Assembly: GCA_020073465.1 (NCBI GenBank)
Contig: JAIQFC010000018.1
Span: 62,001 to 126,000 of the forward strand
Direction of reading: 5' to 3'
Length of the DNA stretch: 64,000 bases
Source: Terriglobia bacterium
GTDB lineage: Bacteria; Acidobacteriota; Terriglobia; Terriglobales; Acidobacteriaceae
In this document: positions 61,861 through 64,000 of the stretch, in pieces
Layout: each line of letters begins with the position of its first letter
Position numbering within the stretch: the stretch's first letter is position 1
The notes under the pieces: model-generated
What the model was told of the DNA's origin: nothing
The model's input: the letters and a program-made list of their open reading frames with translations, nothing else
The model's database searches: none
Position numbers and translations under genes: made by a program

Positions 61861-63615
61861 TCAGTCACATGCCTTGCGGTAGGCGGGTTCAAACTGGTCG
61901 AGCTGGGCGTCTCGCTGGGTGGTGTACTTACCCTTGGGAGTCTTGCCGTAGAGGTCGGTGCCAGGACAGTAGTACAGCGCCGTGTGCAGATCGATCCAGA
62001 CCTGGGTCTGAGGATTCCCGCGGTACTCGGGCGCTTCCGGTGCCTCGGCCAGGCCGAGGCTGATCAGCATCTTGTCGAGCATGGAAAGATCGGCGTCGGG
62101 AGCCGGCCGGCGGTGACTGGCGGTGGGGGTCGGGCCTCCAGTAGCGCTTACCGAGTGACTCGACCAGATGCCCCAACGAATGACCACGGCGACCAGAATC
62201 ACCGCCACTGCCAGGTAAATGTCGCCGCGTCGCGCATTCCAGAAGCGCGCAAAGCCGCTCTTGCTTCGACCCGCTGCCAGTTGCTCCAGGAAGTCCCTGG
62301 CCTTTGCCGCTGAACTCCAGGTGATGTCATCTTCGGACCTCACGAGGGCTGTTTCCGTAGTCACCGCCGCCGGGGTCTCACTTTCTAGTTCCGGTTCGGC
62401 TGACGATTCCGGCTCAGTGAGCCTTCGGACAAGATCCTCCGGAGACTCGTCGGGGGCGTGGCCAGCGTCGGCCTCGAGATCGGCGTGCAGGGAAGCCAGC
62501 AGTTCATCATCGAGCACATCCATAGGCTGCGTATCCTGCGACTGCGCGGCTTGGCCGACAGGATTCTCCCCCGTTGGTGGAACTGCCGTTTCCCCACCGT
62601 CCTTTACCGCGGCACCCGCAGCGTCTCCGCCCTTGGCCTGCTGCATCTGCCACAGTGATGCCGCCTTGCTCTGCATGCTGGGGGCTTCATAAACCTTGAC
62701 TCTCGGGGTTCCGCACTTTCCGCAGAACTGCTCTTCGGCCACGAGTTCGTGACCGCAGTTGGGGCAGACAGAACCATTCGCAGAAACCGCGCTTGCCGTA
62801 TTTGCATTCGTGCCTTGAACTCCCGGATCTGTCTTGACGGCGCTTCCGACCAGCGCAGCCAGATTGGGCTTGAGCTTCTCGAGAGCTTCAAGCATCGTGG
62901 CACGCTCAACTGCCAGCGACTTTTTCCATGTGAGTTCGTCATCTCGCGCAAATGCCTCGGTCACCAAACCAGCCATGAGCTGGCAACTGTGAACATCCTG
63001 CTCGGAGAATGCATTGGCGTTCGCGTAGTAAAGCTCCAGCGCCCCCGTGATTTCTCCGTCGTGGTAAATGGGAACGGCGATCAACGATTGAATCCCGCGG
63101 CGGCGGCACTCTTCCACATCAAATAAGAATTCAGTGTTCACGTCCGCACAGCGAATCACCTGTCCGACGCGCAGGCAGGCATGGCAGAGTGCCTTTTCCA
63201 TGGGAACTTCGGTGCCCAGCGGCAAGGTATGGGCGCCCCTTGCAGCCCGGTAGCGGATCTTTTTCCCGTCAAGAATTCCGATCGCCGCGCCAGCCGCTCT
63301 GGTAATCCCTACAATGCGCTCCGCAACCAGCGACAGGGTGCTCTCCAGGTCGAGATGGCGAACCTGGATCTGGCGCTGAGTCTCGACAATCTGTGCGAGT
63401 GTGAGAGTGTAGTCGTGCTTGGGTTCGTCGGATGTGCTGGATGGCTGCTGCGGGGACGGCCTTGTCTCCTGCTCACGCAGGTGGTTGCTCTGCAACTCGA
63501 GGTTCAGGTCGAGCTTCTGCTGTTCGCGATTGTGCTCCTGCAGCACAAACGCCGCCTCCAGCAGCCTTTCAAGGGCCTGCTCGTCAAGAACTGGTTTGCC
63601 TTTTTGGTCGGACAC
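61861..63615 (-). CDS. GAF-domain protein with zinc ribbon and membrane helix
   Basis: A 584-residue protein with GTG start. A helical N-terminus (about 10-90) is followed by a GAF domain at about 90-225 (LDLESTLSLVAERIVGITRAAGAAIGILDG, LCHACLRVGQVIRCADVN, RGIQSLIAVPIYHDGEITGALELYY), a zinc ribbon (CPNCGHELVAEEQFCGKCG, about 285-305), a long acidic low-complexity linker, one membrane helix near 465-485 (GDIYLAVAVILVAVVIRW) and a C-terminal periplasmic tail with PEYRGNPQTQVWIDLHTALYYCPGTDLYG. It may sense a small ligand or redox state. No output enzyme domain is present, which is unusual for a GAF protein. Confidence 0.75.
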   Translation of the reverse strand: MSDQKGKPVLDEQALERLLEAAFVLQEHNREQQKLDLNLELQSNHLREQETRPSPQQPSSTSDEPKHDYTLTLAQIVETQRQIQVRHLDLESTLSLVAERIVGITRAAGAAIGILDGKKIRYRAARGAHTLPLGTEVPMEKALCHACLRVGQVIRCADVNTEFLFDVEECRRRGIQSLIAVPIYHDGEITGALELYYANANAFSEQDVHSCQLMAGLVTEAFARDDELTWKKSLAVERATMLEALEKLKPNLAALVGSAVKTDPGVQGTNANTASAVSANGSVCPNCGHELVAEEQFCGKCGTPRVKVYEAPSMQSKAASLWQMQQAKGGDAAGAAVKDGGETAVPPTGENPVGQAAQSQDTQPMDVLDDELLASLHADLEADAGHAPDESPEDLVRRLTEPESSAEPELESETPAAVTTETALVRSEDDITWSSAAKARDFLEQLAAGRSKSGFARFWNARRGDIYLAVAVILVAVVIRWGIWSSHSVSATGGPTPTASHRRPAPDADLSMLDKMLISLGLAEAPEAPEYRGNPQTQVWIDLHTALYYCPGTDLYGKTPKGKYTTQRDAQLDQFEPAYRKACD

Positions 63616-64000
63616 GATTTCGTTCTTGGCCAGAGAAAGTTACCCCGACGTGCGTTTCGGCCTACCGGACCCGAGTGAACTCATTTTAGTGCAAATCTTG
63701 CGCCAATTCAGAGCGCCAAGTCCAGTCGAAACAGGGGGATAAACCGCCGGGGCACAATCCATTTTTGGCCGCGGGCTCGCGAGGAAGAAACCAGGCCCTC
63801 AGATCTTCAATAGTTTACAACCGCGGGCGAGAGAGGGGCGAGACATCTTTGACGGTCACAGTGATTCGAATCCCGATTCCGGCCAGCGGTGTGACTTAGG
63901 TAATCCGCAAGAAAGTGCACACGCTGTCCGCTGATATTCCATCGGGGCGTGCCGGCTACGGTAGAAGACGGCGATCGACGGTCTCCCCGCCCAGATAGAA
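63616..64000. other. Right-edge stretch without recognised gene
   Basis: 385 bases upstream of the GAF gene reach the window edge. They should contain its promoter. A gattcgaatcccg sequence near 63864 looks like a T-arm but no complete tRNA cloverleaf could be built. Nothing else was recognised. Confidence 0.4.

Noticed and set aside
63855-63890. T-arm-like gattcgaatcccg near the right edge
   Set aside because: No complete cloverleaf around it.

Overview
The window looks like a chromosomal segment of an acidobacterium (Acidobacteriota, probably class Terriglobia). This is inferred from gene style: an Oar-type TonB-dependent receptor with an N-terminal carboxypeptidase-regulatory-like domain, a large SBBP beta-propeller protein, M13 peptidase, PilZ proteins, sigma-54 activators, zinc-ribbon plus tail-anchor proteins, and dispersed palindromic repeats. 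No rRNA, complete tRNA, CRISPR array, intact transposase or integrase was recognised.

Region 1 (about 1-24.5 kb) is one long minus-strand exopolysaccharide locus of the Wzx/Wzy type. Reading in the direction of transcription it holds: a NusG-like antiterminator, a Wzc-type co-polymerase/tyrosine kinase, a PLP aminotransferase, a fused oxidoreductase-acyltransferase, an NAD-dependent epimerase, a second aminotransferase, a small phosphoglycosyl transferase, an O-antigen ligase/polymerase, a secreted beta-helix protein, a flippase, two GT4 glycosyltransferases, a GINT1-like propeller protein, two acyltransferase-like proteins, another GT4, a UDP-GlcNAc 2-epimerase family enzyme and, cut by the left edge, a glucuronyl C5-epimerase domain. 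The fused enzyme, one aminotransferase and the 2-epimerase match three of the steps that make UDP-diacetamido-uronic acids (WbpB/WbpD, WbpE, WbpI). With the C5-epimerase this points to a polymer rich in modified uronic acids. A secreted Ig-like/beta-helix lipoprotein on the plus strand (12-14 kb) interrupts the locus and is a paralogue of the beta-helix protein beside it.

Region 2 (24.5-26 kb) is a gene-poor scar: a decayed CDF-type cation transporter with at least three lesions, followed by 11-bp-period tandem repeats around a T-arm-like sequence.

Region 3 (26-34 kb) is an aromatic-acid module: a benzaldehyde/vanillin-type dehydrogenase, a LysR regulator, a benzoate-CoA-ligase-type enzyme and a TonB-dependent receptor. 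Two copies of an ATAC-N7-GTAT operator, the spacing known for BenM/CatM, lie inside the LysR promoter and between the ligase and the receptor. This suggests one regulator for import and activation.

Region 4 (34-45 kb) holds thiC, a frameshifted VOC gene, an M13 peptidase, a tiny protein resembling the flagellar rod C-terminus, a tandem ExbD-like periplasmic protein, a GntR-slipin pair with a visible self-regulatory promoter, and a ccmEABCD cluster. Its CcmE carries Cys (CxxxY) in place of the haem-binding His. The ccmD gene is only 44 codons.

Region 5 (45-54.7 kb) has two PilZ proteins, a 1141-residue SBBP protein, a histidine kinase/NtrC-type regulator pair, a second sigma-54 activator without a receiver, and an ExeA-like ATPase.

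Region 6 (54.7-64 kb) has a sulfate-activation set (CysQ-like phosphatase, TauE/SafE transporter, Sat-CysC fusion), a phosphopantetheinyl transferase, a pair of overlapping LuxR-type HTH-only genes, and two zinc-ribbon membrane proteins (SEL1 and GAF).
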